DNA of 51,391 nt from Welwitschia mirabilis. Its lineage: Eukaryota; Gnetophyta; Gnetopsida; Welwitschiales. The position numbers and the translations under genes are program-made. The DNA lies in the NCBI GenBank assembly GCA_051453625.1, contig JBOZIK010000001.1, positions 250,076,435-250,127,825 of the forward strand. Reading direction: 5' to 3'. This document shows, piece after piece, positions 33,301 to 47,300 of this stretch. The notes beneath the pieces were generated by a model that was not told the origin of the DNA, searched no databases, and saw only the letters and a list, made by a program, of their open reading frames with translations. Each line of letters opens with the position of its first letter. Position 1 is the first letter of the stretch.

Positions 33301-34244
33301 TAAAAAAGGGAGAAGGGGAGGACTTAGGATTTTAATTTATTGATTTACCTTCATCATTCTAAAATTAAGTGATACTTGGCTTATCAAAGGCTCATACTTG
33401 TATACTTTTATTATTGTAAATTTTAATGATATTCATCATTTTCCATTCTTTACTTAAGGAACTACTAGAATTGCTTAAGAAACTAGTAAAATGTGGGTTG
33501 GGGTTATGATAACATAAAACAAATGAAATTTGAATTAAGTACTTTTAGTGAGTTTTACAAGTTTATGATGCTAATACTATGATCTCAACTACTTCACATT
33601 ATTATGGATAAACTTCACTATAAAAACTAATTTTTATATACCTGTGCTCTTATCCATTTTAAGGATAAATGTTGATGTGTGGGATAGAAGCTAGAGGTTT
33701 GTTAAGCATATTAAGTAGTAACATTAGTTTTAGAAGTAGTGATGCTAATTATTATTCACGAAATAGGTTAATACTTACATTCATATCCATTCTTGTTGTA
33801 AGTAATCCATGTAGAGCATAGCCAAAATCTATTATTGAATCAAAAATATTTTCTATAATAAAATCTCTTAAATTAGAATCATGGCTAAATAAGTTGGCCT
33901 ACAACTAGCTTAATTTAGTTTAACTAAATTCCTTCATTATCAAATTAATACAAAGAAATTAGTGGAGATTGTATCATGAGTTTTCAAACCTCCAATTAGA
34001 GATGGAATAGATTTTAAGCTAGTATGATTTTTCTTGGATTAGAATTAAGGTCTTTTCAATAATTATATGATTTTACTTATTTAATAATAAAGTGTTACAT
34101 GTTTTTCTTGGTTCATTTGTTTGATGTTAAGTTGTAATTATTTCATACTTGTTATACTTAGAATTAACTAAGACATGTTAATTACTTTTGAATTTGATAT
34201 GTGATTCTTTTTATTTGTAGTTTTATTTCATAATTTAAAGTTTT
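33301..34244. other. unassigned DNA between the 100-bp array and an LTR-like fragment
   Basis: A purine-rich tract (AAAAAAGGGAGAAGGGGAGG) follows the array at about 33303-33322 and resembles a polypurine tract, but no clear LTR starts right after it. A possible LTR start TGTTGATGTGTGGG is at 33670. Confidence 0.4.
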
Positions 34245-34610
34245 ATTTAATGGATCTTATGTGAAATCTACTTTTCATTATTATAGAATTATTATTATAA
34301 AGTCTAGATTAGATTAAAGACATCACCAACATTCATATGGTGGAGGAGATTATGCCACTATACTTTAGCTAAATTAATGGAGTTAACATGAGTCATTGAA
34401 TTTAAGAAGTGAATCTACATAATCCTAGCAAAAGACTCTTGCTATATCTAAAATTATCATGCTAAATATTAAAGCTCTATCTAATATCTAATCTTTCTTA
34501 TGCATTTTAAGCACTCACTTATTTGTATTTCATTTCTTAATTAACAGTATACCACATCTATCCTTATAAAATAACAACACTAGGACTATATTATAAATAG
34601 ATGTATTAGT
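34245..34610 (+). repeat. fragment related to the A-family LTR
   Basis: Aligns with the 3' half of LTRs A1 and A2. ATCACCAACATTCATATGGT is followed by GGAGGAGATTATGCC in the region equivalent to about 1911 and 4110, and CACATCTATCCTTAT matches near 2170. The upstream part does not match A1, so this is a related family or a mosaic. Confidence 0.55.
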
Positions 34611-35103
34611 TTATTTGGTAGAATTTGGACTAGGTCATCTTTTATATTACCACACATTAATGATAGATATAAGTGTAGTGAGATTTCACCATGAATAATA
34701 ATAAGAGGAACGAATCCTACTAATAACCAAGACATTTTCCTTTAGGATATGGTATTAAACCTATTATGACAATATCTAATGATATTTACCCTTAACTTGA
34801 AGGTGAGAAATTACATTACTTATCAAGTTCTATAAACTAATGATAAAGATGTCTGTAGCTTAAGTGGATGATTATGGATTTAAATGTTGGTCTAGTAAAT
34901 AAAACAACATGTAAAGTAGTAGTACTAATAATCATGAAATCATAGTAATATACATTTCTAGGATATAGTTAGTAAAATGTAGAGACAATAAAAACCTAAA
35001 ATTTTTATTTAGTTAATTACAAAAAGAAATAAAAGTTTCATTAAGGTTTATCATAATTACATCTAAAATATGAATTAAAATATATTTCAACTCTATTTAA
35101 ATT
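34611..35103. other. unassigned DNA next to the integrase relic
   Basis: On the minus strand this is downstream of the integrase end and would be the 3' untranslated part of that element; no polypurine tract or LTR end was found. Confidence 0.4.
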
Positions 35104-35350
35104 TTAATTATTCAATAACTTAATTTTACATTTGTTTACTCTAGTTTTAGGATTTTGAATATCAATAGTCCCAGAAGAAAATACATGAAAAATAACAAAG
35201 GGACATTTTCATTTCAATTTTAACTTCATTGGGAAAACAAAATCAATAATTAGAAAGTAAAACTTTATCACTTACATGAAATTTATTCTAGTAATGATCT
35301 GATCATGATAGTATCTTACATAAAAAGAATAATTATCCCTACTAATAACA
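35104..35350 (-). pseudogene. Ty3/gypsy integrase C-terminal end, decayed
   Basis: Read on the minus strand, three pieces in order match the C-terminal part of Ty3/gypsy integrases. The first is YYHDQIITRINF, for the family's KRYHDQ.I..K.F. The second is FHVSDKVLLSNY then FPNEVK, for F.VGDKVLLYNSRL..FPGKL. The third is PFVIFHVFSSGTIDIQNPKT then a Lys-rich tail ending KLLNN and TAA at 35104-35106, for GPF.V..VFP.GAVEI..P.TG. Two frameshifts separate the pieces. The catalytic core of the integrase and the reverse transcriptase, expected at higher coordinates, were not found. They would lie where dispersed repeat D (35340-36850) starts, so the element was broken or overwritten there. Confidence 0.85.
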
Positions 35351-36850
35351 CAAATTTTAAATAGAGGAAAAAATCAATTTGTAAAATAAGAGATCATGCT
35401 CTAAGGCTTTAGAAGAATAAATTTGTACTTAACATAATAATTCAACTTAAATAGAGAAAATCAAGTATAAGTAGTCTAAATTAAAGCATTAAAAAAAAAC
35501 TCTAAAGTTAAATTACATATGTAATGGAAGCACACTAGTATCACTTCATATGATAAAGCAACTATTTTTTTAAAGCGATATGTAAGTAATTAAAATACAT
35601 GATATATAATTATCATAAAGTACTAGATGTATAAAAGAATATTTTCATGAGATGTAAAAATGAAAATATAAGAAAACAAAAAGAAATAGTATTTTATAAA
35701 CATTCACTATGATTCTAAATATAATTTATAACTCAAACAAATAAGTAACAGACCTTAAGTAGTCAATCCTGATAAAGTTATTTTTATGTAAGAATAATTT
35801 TCCTTAAAAAGTCTATTACTTGAAGTCATTTAATATGGATGTAAATGAATAATTCAAACATATAATTGCATTATATAATAATGTAAAACAACTTAAATTC
35901 AAGTGTATCACTTAAAAAATAAGATTTTTTAAATAGACATCACAAACCATTTAACTGAGATAATATTTTTATCGAATTTTGATACATTTAACTTGAAAGA
36001 TACCTTTTGACTTATTATGAAATCAATTATAAAAGCAACAAACATTTAAATTAGATTTCAACCAATACATAATTGGTAAAAAAAAAAAGATATGAATGTT
36101 TATTAAATCAAATTAAGATTTAGTTAATTTCAAGTTATTTAAACTAAAATAAGAGTGAACATGAAGAATAGAGAGGAAAAAAGTGAGAAAAATTAGAAAA
36201 CTAGACTTAAAATTATTAGAACCCTTAAAATAGTTACAATACATTTTAAAAAAAATTTCTAAAACTAAACATTCAAGATCAAGTAGGCTTGATTAAAACT
36301 AATGGAAATGGATCATGTAGACCAAATCTACAAAAATTAGTTTAATCATAATTTAACTAGAAATGTTAAGAAAAATAGAAACAATACAAAATATAATATT
36401 AAATTTCTAAAGACACATCAATAATACTAGAGACATTTAATATTCTTTAAAAATAAGATTGAGATTTGATAATTTAGAAAATGTACTAAATAAAATTATA
36501 ACTTAATTGTGAATAGCCAATATAAGAGGTTTCATATTCCAAATTTTGGTTTTGACTCATTCACTAAAAATTTTTAAATTAGGAAAGAAATATGTTGATA
36601 ACATTTTGGATCCATTGAAGTTGTATAAAAAGAGTTATAGTTAAAACAAGCACTTAAATAGACTAGTTTACTTTAATTTTAAGAAGAGGACAAAAAGAGA
36701 GAAGAACCAACGCAAAAATGATGAATTTGATTTTAGAAATAGATAAATAACATATTTTCAAGTTAATTTATTATTACTAGAAAGGAAAAGGTATAAATTC
36801 ATTATCATTTGCTTAGGAAGAAAGTAAATTATAAGAAAATGTACTAGAAA
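35340..36850. repeat. dispersed repeat D, copy 2
   Basis: Same orientation as copy 1 (8165-9090), with the same order of shared blocks (for example GAGTTATAG then TTAAAACAAGCA near 36630) and an extra section of about 600 bp near 35550-36160. It begins where the integrase relic stops being readable. Confidence 0.65.
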
Positions 36851-39800
36851 TAATGAAAAGAATGGAGAAAAGAAAGGAAAATAGGAATAAAACACATTAT
36901 TTTTCTAATATATAGTGATAAACCATGCAACATTACATTATGTTATGATAGGTATTAAATTAAAAATAGTCCAATTATCACTAAATATGCAACATGTTAT
37001 AAGAAGTCTAATATTATTAAAATAAAAGCATGATGAAAATGCTTAAATCAAGTAAATAAAAGAATAGAAACATAAGAGAAATCACAGCTCTTTTCATTAG
37101 TATTTAATTCAAATGTTTAGAAAATTCGATGTTTTCTCCTTCTCATACACTGTCCATTCACATGAACTTTACCACCCCTCAAATTCCCTTTGGATGGATG
37201 CAAATAAAAAAAAAGTGATAAAAATGGAAAATTAGAGGATTTACAAGGCTAAAAAAGGGATGTTATAATAGAGAATCATGGGAATTAAGAATGTAAAAGC
37301 CTTCCAAAGATAATTAAATAATAGTATCAACTTGAAAGTAAAGAAATATCATAGAAACTCTCCTTTGAATGCTTAAGAAAGGTTTTACTTCAATATGAAA
37401 TCATTAAAATGTATAAAATTGGTATAATACCATTATTGTTTGAGTATTTACATTAACGGATTTTTTATAGGTACATTCAGATTACTTTCAAGTGAAGGAA
37501 TTACCATACTCATCAAATTTGGTAAAACTTTTTAAGGGCACTATAACATTATTTTATTTATGAAAATGACATCATTGTGTAATTGATAGTTTTAAAAATA
37601 ACTAACTCAATTTCTGAAAAGTAAATTAACTAAGTTTTATTTATTATGATTAATATCACATAGGAACATCAAATTTAACTTAAAAATAACTAGGAGTGCA
37701 TAAATTATGAATTTTAGAATGTAAATTTCTAAGGTATTAATGTCCTTAAAAGTCTTAATATCATCTAATGTTATACATCTAGTCTCACAATGAGCTTAAA
37801 TCATTGCATTAACACATGAATGAGATACAGTGATGAAAAAATTCATTATGAATCATTTGCAAAGATGATAGATTAAAGTAGTCATTGAAGTTGTGCATTT
37901 TTTCCCTCGACCTTGACTTCCTAATTACANNNNNNNNNNAAATAAATCATAAAGCATTAGTTTAATTTTATTATGTGTTTTTTATTGTTGTCACCAAAAA
38001 AGGACAACATAACTATAAGTATAGTATTATGTTTCAAAAGATAGTGCAAAATTATAACTATTAATAGCTTATTTCATTAAAAATTTAGGCTTTACAACTT
38101 ATATAGATCTATTTTATATTATCTTAAATGGTAAACTTTATATAAAAATTATTTTTTCTTAATAATAACTTAAGCAATTTTGATCATTTTGACTCTTTCA
38201 ATTATTTTTTAAGTTATAAATCATTATTAGATTAATAGTAATGGTTTATAGAAGATTATTTATTTCTAATTTAATGCATTTCTATTTTTATGTCTTATAA
38301 AATTTTGTTCTTTTTACATATGTTGTTCTTAACAATAATTGTTTACCATGTATTGTAGTAACTAGAATATCACTTATGAATACTTAGATTATAATATAAA
38401 GTAATAGTATAATAAAAAATATATATTATTTGATAAATAATATATACCAAAGTGTTTTCTTAGATATTCATGTGCTTCTATTATATATGAAATTTGATTC
38501 AAAATATTTATTTATGTTTTTTAAATTTTTTAATAATTGATTTCGTTCTAAGTTCATTTATTATGTCAAGCACAAAAATAATTTTGAAAAAGATCATAGC
38601 ACAATTCTCTTATTTTAAAAATTTAGTATCTCTTTTTTTCACCTAGTTAATTTCCTATAAATATAAATCTAGGCATAATTTTTCATATTATCATGGAAGT
38701 GGTATGTATTTCTTGTCAAAGACATTTCTACTAAATTTACATATGTGTGTTATTAACATGAAATCTTAATGACAACCTTTCTAATTCTATTGATCTTGAG
38801 GAGTCATGTGTATATTTATTATGATTTCAATTATGATCATAACAATGGCCATGATGAAAAGAAAATAACATAGTAAAGGATACATTGTTAGATATAATCA
38901 ATTTTTAACATAATCTTTATTACATTTAAAAATTCAAATTATTGTTCATCATACTAAAAAATAGTTATTAAATAAATAATAATTTTAAGATAAAATCATA
39001 ATGAAACAGTGGACTTAACTTGAAAGGCATTTATTCCTTATTAATAATTTAAGTAATTTATTCAAATAATAATAATTAGCTAAAGAGAAGTAAAATAGAC
39101 AATTCTAAAAAATGATATTATTCACATTCATAATTTAAATGATAAATCAAGATTACAATAAAATAATAATTAGTTAAAGTTAGCCTTAAATGCATCTAAA
39201 AATATCACATGTAAAAGAAGAACAAATATAATTTTCTTATGAATTCTTATGTATATGGATTATATTTGAACATAGGCCTAATATCCTTAATTTAGTTAAG
39301 TAAAAGATTTTTTAATTTTATGTCTTACTCTTAAATAAAATAACTATCAAAATCCTTTCAAAGAAGTTATTCTCAGCTCTAAAAAGGGGAAAAAGATGGA
39401 TTTGAAATCATATCTAATGGACTCTTGAGTTATTGGTTAATTTAAACTACTTTACTACTAAAACTCTTTTAAGGAAGAGCATGATGTAATTTTGGTAACA
39501 TAGCTATACATTAGTGAATTTTAATTGATTATACTTATGCCTAATTAATGATTTAATGATGAAATATAAGTATACTTAACTCTATTCTTTATATGATACA
39601 ACAGTGATTAACAAGATGTGTGTGGGAGTTTAGAATTTAGCATGTTTGGGATATTTCACTAAATAGAAATAGAAGGCTCTTAATGCTTAATAATAATTAA
39701 GACTTAATAGTAGTAAAAGAAAAAATTTATTTAAGTAATGGATAGCTTTTAGTTTTAAGCTCTAAATGATAAAACGAAATCTAGCCAACTCAGGTATATG

Positions 39801-42800
39801 AGGATGGGAAAAATGAAAAACATAAGATCAAAACAAGGAGTTTGATTTTAATATCTAAAAGCTAAATGAATATTTCTTTATATCATAAAATTAAATTCAT
39901 ATTCCAAAGTACAAGTGTACATGGCATTAAATGTAAGAAAAAATTAAGTCAAATGAATCTGCTCCACATCCCAAATGTGACTTAACACAAAAAAAAATAT
40001 GTTTGAACCTAAAATTACCTATAATCTTAAAATTATAAAAAATTCTAAAAAAACAAGAACAACACTTCATGTGAACACAAATATAAAACTTTTAGCATGA
40101 AAGCACATGTGCCACAACAGGTGACACATTAAATAGAAAAGCTGGCATAAATCCATAAAAATGGAATATGTGCAAGCTCAAAATAAGGGATATAGACATT
40201 AAAAAAATTATTTTTATCTCAATTATATTTATGAAAATAAATTTATTTTTCTTAAGAATTTCAGTTAGAAGCTCATAACAATGAATCTAATATCCTATTA
40301 TTAACAAATGCTTAAACTAATGCCATTAATTTGAATTTGATGTAATACTATAATACATTCTTTAGAACATATAATTTTTTACCTTAGAAGTTGATTTTTC
40401 ACAAATTTCTATTGGAATGTTTTGAAGCTTTTTATATTATATAAACTAATGCAAAAAATTAAAAAAGATCCATTTTTTATTTTTTATTTATCAATAAATC
40501 AAATTAAATTTAAAATGTATTTTAAATTATTGTATATTTTAGTTGTTAGACTAAATACCATTCTTCTCTACCTAGTAATGTTACTGTTATATACTTTGAT
40601 AATACTATTTTAATGATTATGATCATTAAATTTGTCATTACATATTTTGTATTCTAAAGTTATTTAGATGTTAAGATTTATTAGCATATTTCTTATGGAA
40701 ACTTTACATAAGCTTTATTACATTACTTTAGTTTGGATTTCTATACTGGATGCACATATATGCTTAAAGATGGAGGCCATATGAAGTTAGTATTACATTA
40801 AAGATAGAATCCCTAAGTTATGTTGAGATGATATGATGGTCCTAGTAAATGAAATCTTAAGTATGTTTTAAGAGACTAATCTTAAATTTATTATTTTTTA
40901 AAATTTTAAAGGAATGATTGATAACTAATCCAACTTTTTTATAGAGAAATGTCTATCAAAAGAAAATAAAGGAATAAACTTAAATACTAAATATACCTCA
41001 TCCTAAATGAAAAGTATTAAAATAAATAAAAGTGAAAATATAATTTAGAAAAACATAATTAGTAGATACCTATACTAAACTAAAAATGAAACATTTATGA
41101 GATCAATTTAAATAGAACTCAATATGTTTAAATTAGTAACACAAAAAGTGTCTAATTTGGAATTACTTATAAAATAAACTTATTCTTAGGTGGATGACTA
41201 AGGTAATGTCACATATCATAAGAATAGTAGATAAGATAAAAGAATATGAAATAATAAACTTAAATAAATTATTCTAGCCTATAAGCTAAGATAATTATGC
41301 ATGACTAATTATGCCTAAGATTTAAAAAAGTCATTATCAATATCTAATACTTTCTACAAGTAGTAGAAGAACATTATTATATTAAGTTGGTAAAAAACCA
41401 CTTAACCAATATTATACTCAATGGATAAATACTAGAAAGCAAAGAAAAGATTTCAAGATTAGAATGAATTTTTAAATCAAAATTAGATTATTAGTAGAAC
41501 AATAATATTAATCTCAATAGATATAAAGGTAATATAAAAAAAATTCTTAAAGATTGTCAAAACAATATAATGTAATGAAGAATGCTTTTGAGAATATTTT
41601 AAGATGAATTATATATATAAATTTTAAATTTTTAAGAACACTATATATGAAATAATAGAATAGATGATATTACTCTATAATGAAAATAATTTTATTTTAA
41701 AAAAGAAACAAATTTAAAAGATACAATAACCATGTATAAAACACATAAAACTAAGTTAAAAATAAGAAAATCAAAATTAAAATAAAATTGCTAGGGTATA
41801 GAATCTACAAAAATAACTATTTAAATGGAAAATGAATTTATCTTATTGTAAAGCTTTTATAATTTCAAATACTACTACTTCACATCTTATGAAGTCTTAT
41901 ATTATGAAATGAAAAAGAAACAACATAAGAGCTATACCAAAGTTCTACATCATTAGAATATATTTTACATTCTTAGGTTTTGATATTTACTCATTAATAA
42001 AAGAGAATAGATGTATAAGAGAAAAGAGGAGGTAGGTGGATGGAATATGAACATATTAATTATGAATTTTTTATATAATAGCATGTACTATGAATCTTAT
42101 AACTTAATAATGAAATAAACATAAAAAATTAAACTAGATTTTAGGGGATTTATAAAACCGAAGAAGAATCTTATCAACATTCTTTTCTTTATTACGCATA
42201 AACATGAAAAGTCTAGAATCTTAGTCTTTATGATAAACTAATATCTCATTCTTATAAATTATGTTGAACACTTAGATAAATAGTGAAATGGAATATATGT
42301 AAATGAGAGGTGAACATCACTTTTAGTTATTTTCTTCCTCATTCATTATTGTATCTTTGGAAAAGTCATAATATGAGACTATTTATAGATAAATAACATT
42401 ATCCTTTATATATTCTTGATTTAATTATTAACTAATGAAAGAAAAGTATAAAACTTGAAAAGACATATATTTTATAGTATAATGATATTTTTGAATATTA
42501 TAAATTTTTTATCCTTTATTCTTAGCTGGCATTTCATAGTGAAGGGATTAGATGACTATACCTTTATCACATTAATATATTCCTACCTTCATTTTTTCTT
42601 GGTTTGTTAGGGCTATAGATTTTTGAAGATGAACCTTTTTATTTAATAAAAAGATTTGGAAAAAATGTTTTTACATGGAAGTCAATGGAAGAAATAGGGA
42701 AAACTAGTTTTCATGTAATGTAACACATGTTTTAGAGAGACCAGATTCCTATTAATAATTGTTCCTATTAAAAGAAAGTTTTAACTTATACCAAAAAAAT

Positions 42801-43800
42801 ACGATTAGAAAAATCTATATTATTCCTATAAGTATCTATAATTAAATAATCCTTAGTATGGTTTAAAATTAAATTATTTTCAAATATGAAGAGAAATATA
42901 ATCTATTGCACTTAAAAATGTTATATTAGAGTATCAAGAGATTTAAAAGTAGCCATTTTGTAGCTATTAAAATTAGTAATACTATAATTTGAAAGTAATT
43001 TTTCTATGTATTTTTTGATAAGTTTGTATAAAATGTATGTATAATATAAAATAAGCTAATAACCTATAGGAGAAATGTAATGATTATGTTTATTTCACCT
43101 AAAAAATAATTTTCTTTAAAATGATTTTACAAATTATATAGATTGTATAGAAATATTTAAAATTGTTATACATTTTATAGTTTATAATTAATATGCGTAT
43201 TTCACCTATAAAATATTTTTCTTTATTTATAAGATTACTTAAGTTTGTTTATTAATACTACATAAGAACCATACTATTCTTCATATGAGTATTTTTTATA
43301 AATAAGCATTAACATCATAATGATATGATAATAAGTAGTAGTCATATTAGTGTACACTCATTCTCCATTTAAGACATTATTGGCTTCAACCTCTAGATGC
43401 AATAATTAATACATTATAAGACCTTAAGAATAATTAAAGAATCATCTAAAAGACTATATTGGCTATATTTTTAAGACAAAGTATGATAAATAAAAGTTAT
43501 AAAGTTTAATACCACCTCCCACATGATAATAATATTATTCTTAATGATGTTAGTAATTTAAATGTTTAATTTTTAAAAAAAACTATTCGGTTAAATTCAT
43601 AAAAAATAGCTTTATATAAAGAACTAGTAAATGGTATTTGATAGTATTAAGAATGACTTAGGATCCATGCATTAAGATTTTTTCAATATGGATTTACTAG
43701 CTTGCATACTCCTACATGTGGATACATGTACATCAAGTGAGTCAAGGGAGGAAGTATGGTGCATCAATACTTATTGTCTAGCCATTTTGACATTAGTGAA
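36851..43800. other. about 7 kb of very AT-rich DNA with no recognisable feature
   Basis: Contains a 10-N gap at 37930-37939. GC falls to about 12% in places (for example near 38100). Open frames reach only about 63 codons (40422-40613). A direct repeat around TATTTCACCTA and TTTTTCTTTA recurs about 110 bp apart at 43090 and 43198. No retroelement motif was readable. Confidence 0.5.
37930..37939. other. assembly gap (10 N)
   Basis: Ten undetermined bases in the assembly. Confidence 0.99.
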
Positions 43801-44774
43801 TAGATGAAAGGCCTTTTTCTGTTTCATTAAGATGCATGGAGGGTGATGAGTTACAAGTTAAAGAGCTGACTAAATAACTTAAGAGGGGGAAGGCCATATA
43901 CATACAATATAGAAGATGAGCAATAGAGTAAACACCAAAAGAAATAATAAATAGCATCAAATAGAAAACTTTACAGATGTTCCACAAGGAAGTAATTATT
44001 CAACAAAGAAGAGGAATCTCTCTAAGAAGGTGAGGATATTATAATAATAATGATAGAATGAAGGTTTTGGATATAAGTCTTATAGAAAGTCCTATGACCT
44101 CTAATATTATTTAGTGGTAACATTAAATGAAAGGATCCTTACTTAGAAAGAAATACTAGTTTGGACTCTAAAATCTTGATTAGATATGAAAGTTGTCTAG
44201 TCTCCATTAGGAGTAAGTTCTTTTTTTCCCTACCCCTTTGTTTTAACTAATGAAAAGCATAAGAATATAGTAGAAGTTATGATCACTTAGAGAGTACAAG
44301 CACTAATAATGTAGTTAAATTAATGGCATCCAAAAAACCTCCTAGGGTAGAATAAGAAGATGGATAAATCTCAAATAAATCAATGTCCTTCTAGATGTGC
44401 ATGTCTCACATTTCTCTTTTAGACCAATACTATTCTAAGAGGAATAGCCTTGATCTTTAGAAAGCCTATCATTATAGACTAATTAACAACTAGAGAAATG
44501 CTAGCTCTAAATGCTAGAATTTATGTGAGAATACCATGAAGCCTCCTCAAGAAAAGGCCTAAGATAAAATGTAATAATACAAGGGAAGATGAGTTTAGGA
44601 GGATATATTTAACTTTGTAGTAGGTTTATCATAAGGCATCATAGGAGATGATGATGACCATAAGGTAACTCCTAATGATGAGATAAAAAATAATGGGGAA
44701 GAAAACTGAGACTAAGAGGATAGAACAATTAATAATAGGATTTCTCCAAAGGATTTAAAAGGAAAATAACATAG
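43801..44774. other. region of somewhat higher GC upstream of a pseudo-ORF
   Basis: A plus-strand frame from ATG at 44323 (MASKKPPRVE) continues to about 44770 but has about as many stops as chance. Its last part (GDDDDHKVTPNDEIKNNGEE, near 44644-44705) resembles the charged style of the following pseudo-ORF and may be joined to it by a frameshift. Confidence 0.35.
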
Positions 44775-45248
44775 ATGGCCAAGGAAATTCATAATATAAT
44801 ATATAAAATTGGGTGTAATAAATTAGAAAGGAAAGATAGTAGTTTCAAGGAAGAAGATAAGAATAAAAAGATGTAACTTGAAAAAAGTGGAAAATCAACA
44901 ACTAAGTAAGATTCTAGTGAAGAAAATAGACCCTTCAAAGAGAATAAAAGAAGGAAAAAGTTAGAAAGGATATGTAAGAATAAAGCTGATAATAAGGGAA
45001 GGAAATCCATTATTTACTATTCAAAAGAAATCAATAAAATTACCAATAGAAAAGAGGATACAAAAGAAGCTACTCATGATATAGCAAATGAAATCCAAGA
45101 AACTTTAAATGTAATCATTGAACTAAATAACTAGAATATGATAGAATAACATCTACATGTGATTAAAGTGAAAGAGGAACAAAGTAGAAATAAAGTAATA
45201 GAGATGGAAATGAAGCATCCTCAAAATGACATGATGAAGAAAGTCTAA
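44775..45248 (+). pseudogene. Lys/Glu-rich pseudo-ORF, 157 codons, unknown
   Basis: From ATG at 44775 to TAA at 45246-45248 a single frame is kept with four internal stops where about twelve are expected. It opens MAKEIHNIIYKIGCNKLERK. A very basic part follows with NKRRKKLERICKNKADNKG, then THDIANEIQETLNVIIELNN, and it ends IEMEMKHPQNDMMKKV. Two stops (TAA after KKM and TAG after ELNN) could be Gln or Trp codons before C-to-T or G-to-A change. No zinc knuckle or known domain is visible. It could be a gag-like or ORF1-like retroelement protein or a host fragment. The strand is A-rich, which favours Lys and Glu codons, so the protein nature is likely but not certain. Confidence 0.5.
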
Positions 45249-47300
45249 TTAAATGAAGGTTTTTTTTAAAAACTATAAAAGATTAAATATTCCTACAAAT
45301 GGAAATCATATCTTGAAAATAGTAGACAAAAAAAATATAAACATGATCTTTATTTAGAAAATAAGAAGTATAATTACTCCATTAAAGCTCAAGAAAGGTG
45401 TTGGCATAGTGCTTGGAAAAAGGTAACTAGTAAGAATATAGGGCTACCAACTTTCTAGAATTAAGGGAGGTCATATACTTTGGATTAAAGGAAATGTTAT
45501 TAATTATTAAACATTTATAATACCACCTTAAAATAAGCTAAGATAGACTTAAAGAAAAAAATTTAATGAAAGTGATAAAAGAAGGTGGCTATGTTATGGT
45601 GGTAAGTGAAATATTGTCTAAAGCCTACTCAAACATACTAGTAGTAGAATAATTCAAGTGAATTAGGAATTCTTTAGGGAGATAAAAAATATGAGATAAA
45701 TGTTAGAACTTCCCAACCCCCTTTCATGTTTTACTTGAAAGGGAATAAGGAAACTTAAAGGGGATATTATCTTAATAGATTCCTAGGCACTAAATAGATA
45801 GGAAGCATTTTGTGTAAGTAAATGAATCCCTTGTCTAAGATGATCTAATTATTAAAAGTAATTATAATGCAGAATATGTTAAATGAATGCCTAAATGTGG
45901 TTTTTATATTTTTCATTTGATGATTTAGATCATTAGATTATTAGGACCAAGTTGATATAAGTTCTATAAAAAATTATTTAGAATTTGAATAATTTTTAAA
46001 TTATTTATGATGATGATCCTTGATCATTATTTGATTGAAGTTATAGGATAAAGAATCTAGTTCCTGATAATCACATACGACATTAACCAACTAAATTTGG
46101 CTTGAAATCAGGCTTTTACTAATAGTTCTTCTATAAACTTTGTCTGACTGATTATGTAGATGATCATTCCTATTTATCAATTAGGCTACTGCTATGTTAC
46201 ATTTCAATTATTTAATAGGTTTCAAAAAAAATTTTAAATAGAAATGAATGAATAATATAATCTTAATTAATTTCTTACATGCTAAAAGAGTTATTATAAG
46301 TGACAAATGTAGAGGTGATAAAACCTTATCTTGACATTATCTCTTGGAAATTATTTTCTAAATGCCACATCTTGATTGGTTAAATAAAAATAATTAATTT
46401 TAAGGGTCTTTTTATTATTTATGGTAAATAGCGATATGCTTTCAAAATTTTGACATTGCCTTCTAGATGACTTATTTAAGTTAAAATTAATGATTTACTT
46501 TAAAATTTTAAAAAAAAGTAAATTATTATGTGATTAATGTTATCTACATTTTGCTTATTTTGGAAAATGCCAAAGAAATTTGAATTATGTAACTTATGCA
46601 TAAATGATAAAGGCATCTCATTCATGGATATTATATAGTTATTGGCAACATAAAATTTGATGTAATGATCATCTGCTATTATTATGATAAACTATTAAAT
46701 GTATCCAATGATTAGGAAAAGTAATAATTAGGGGTAGAGGAATTATAATTGTTTTTTCCAAGATGGTAGGGACTTATGTATTCTCTCATATTATATATTC
46801 CTTTTTTCCTTCTTATTATATATAAGACTTCATTTTCTTTTATTTTGCTTTTTTGAAAAATCTTCTACTATTGGATCTTGACAACCATAACTCTTAGAGC
46901 TTTGAAAATGTTAGAGTATTGAAAATTTTAGAGTCTTATGATTCTTAGAGTCTTACATTTCTTGAAAGATTGAAAATTTTCACATCAAATTTTTGAGTAT
47001 GTTTCTACATTTTTTCATTCCTTTATATTCTAAAGTGGTTATTATTTCTTAAATCTATTATTTCTTAGAATTCTTAAAAAATAATAAAGTATCATGCTTA
47101 TATCTATTAGTTTTAAAAAATTGATATAGTGGTATCTTTAAAATTCATTCCTGCATTACTTCATTTCTTGTGAAGTAGGAAAATGATGTTCTCTTAGAAA
47201 AAATTGTTAAGTATCTAAATATTAAGAATAATAATCTTTGATTATGAATCTTAATCTTTGTTATGATGTGTTTTAACAATTTACATCTTTATGAAAATGA
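45249..47300. other. AT-rich stretch without recognisable genes
   Basis: Near 46890-46985 a short degenerate repeat of TTAGAGT-like and TTGAAAATTTT-like pieces occurs three or four times. Otherwise nothing is recognisable. Confidence 0.5.

Noticed and set aside
33303-33322. Purine tract AAAAAAGGGAGAAGGGGAGG as a polypurine tract defining an LTR
   Set aside because: No TG-starting LTR with a recognisable partner follows directly; kept only as a remark.
37116-37240. Minus-strand GGKVHVNGQCMRRR as a second integrase C-terminus (VNGQRL-like)
   Set aside because: Only a few residues match, no VGDKVLL or GPF block precedes it, and a plus-strand 40-codon frame over the same bases looks equally good.
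44323-44770. Plus-strand frame MASKKPPRVE... as a coding relic on its own
   Set aside because: About fifteen stops in 148 codons, no fewer than chance.
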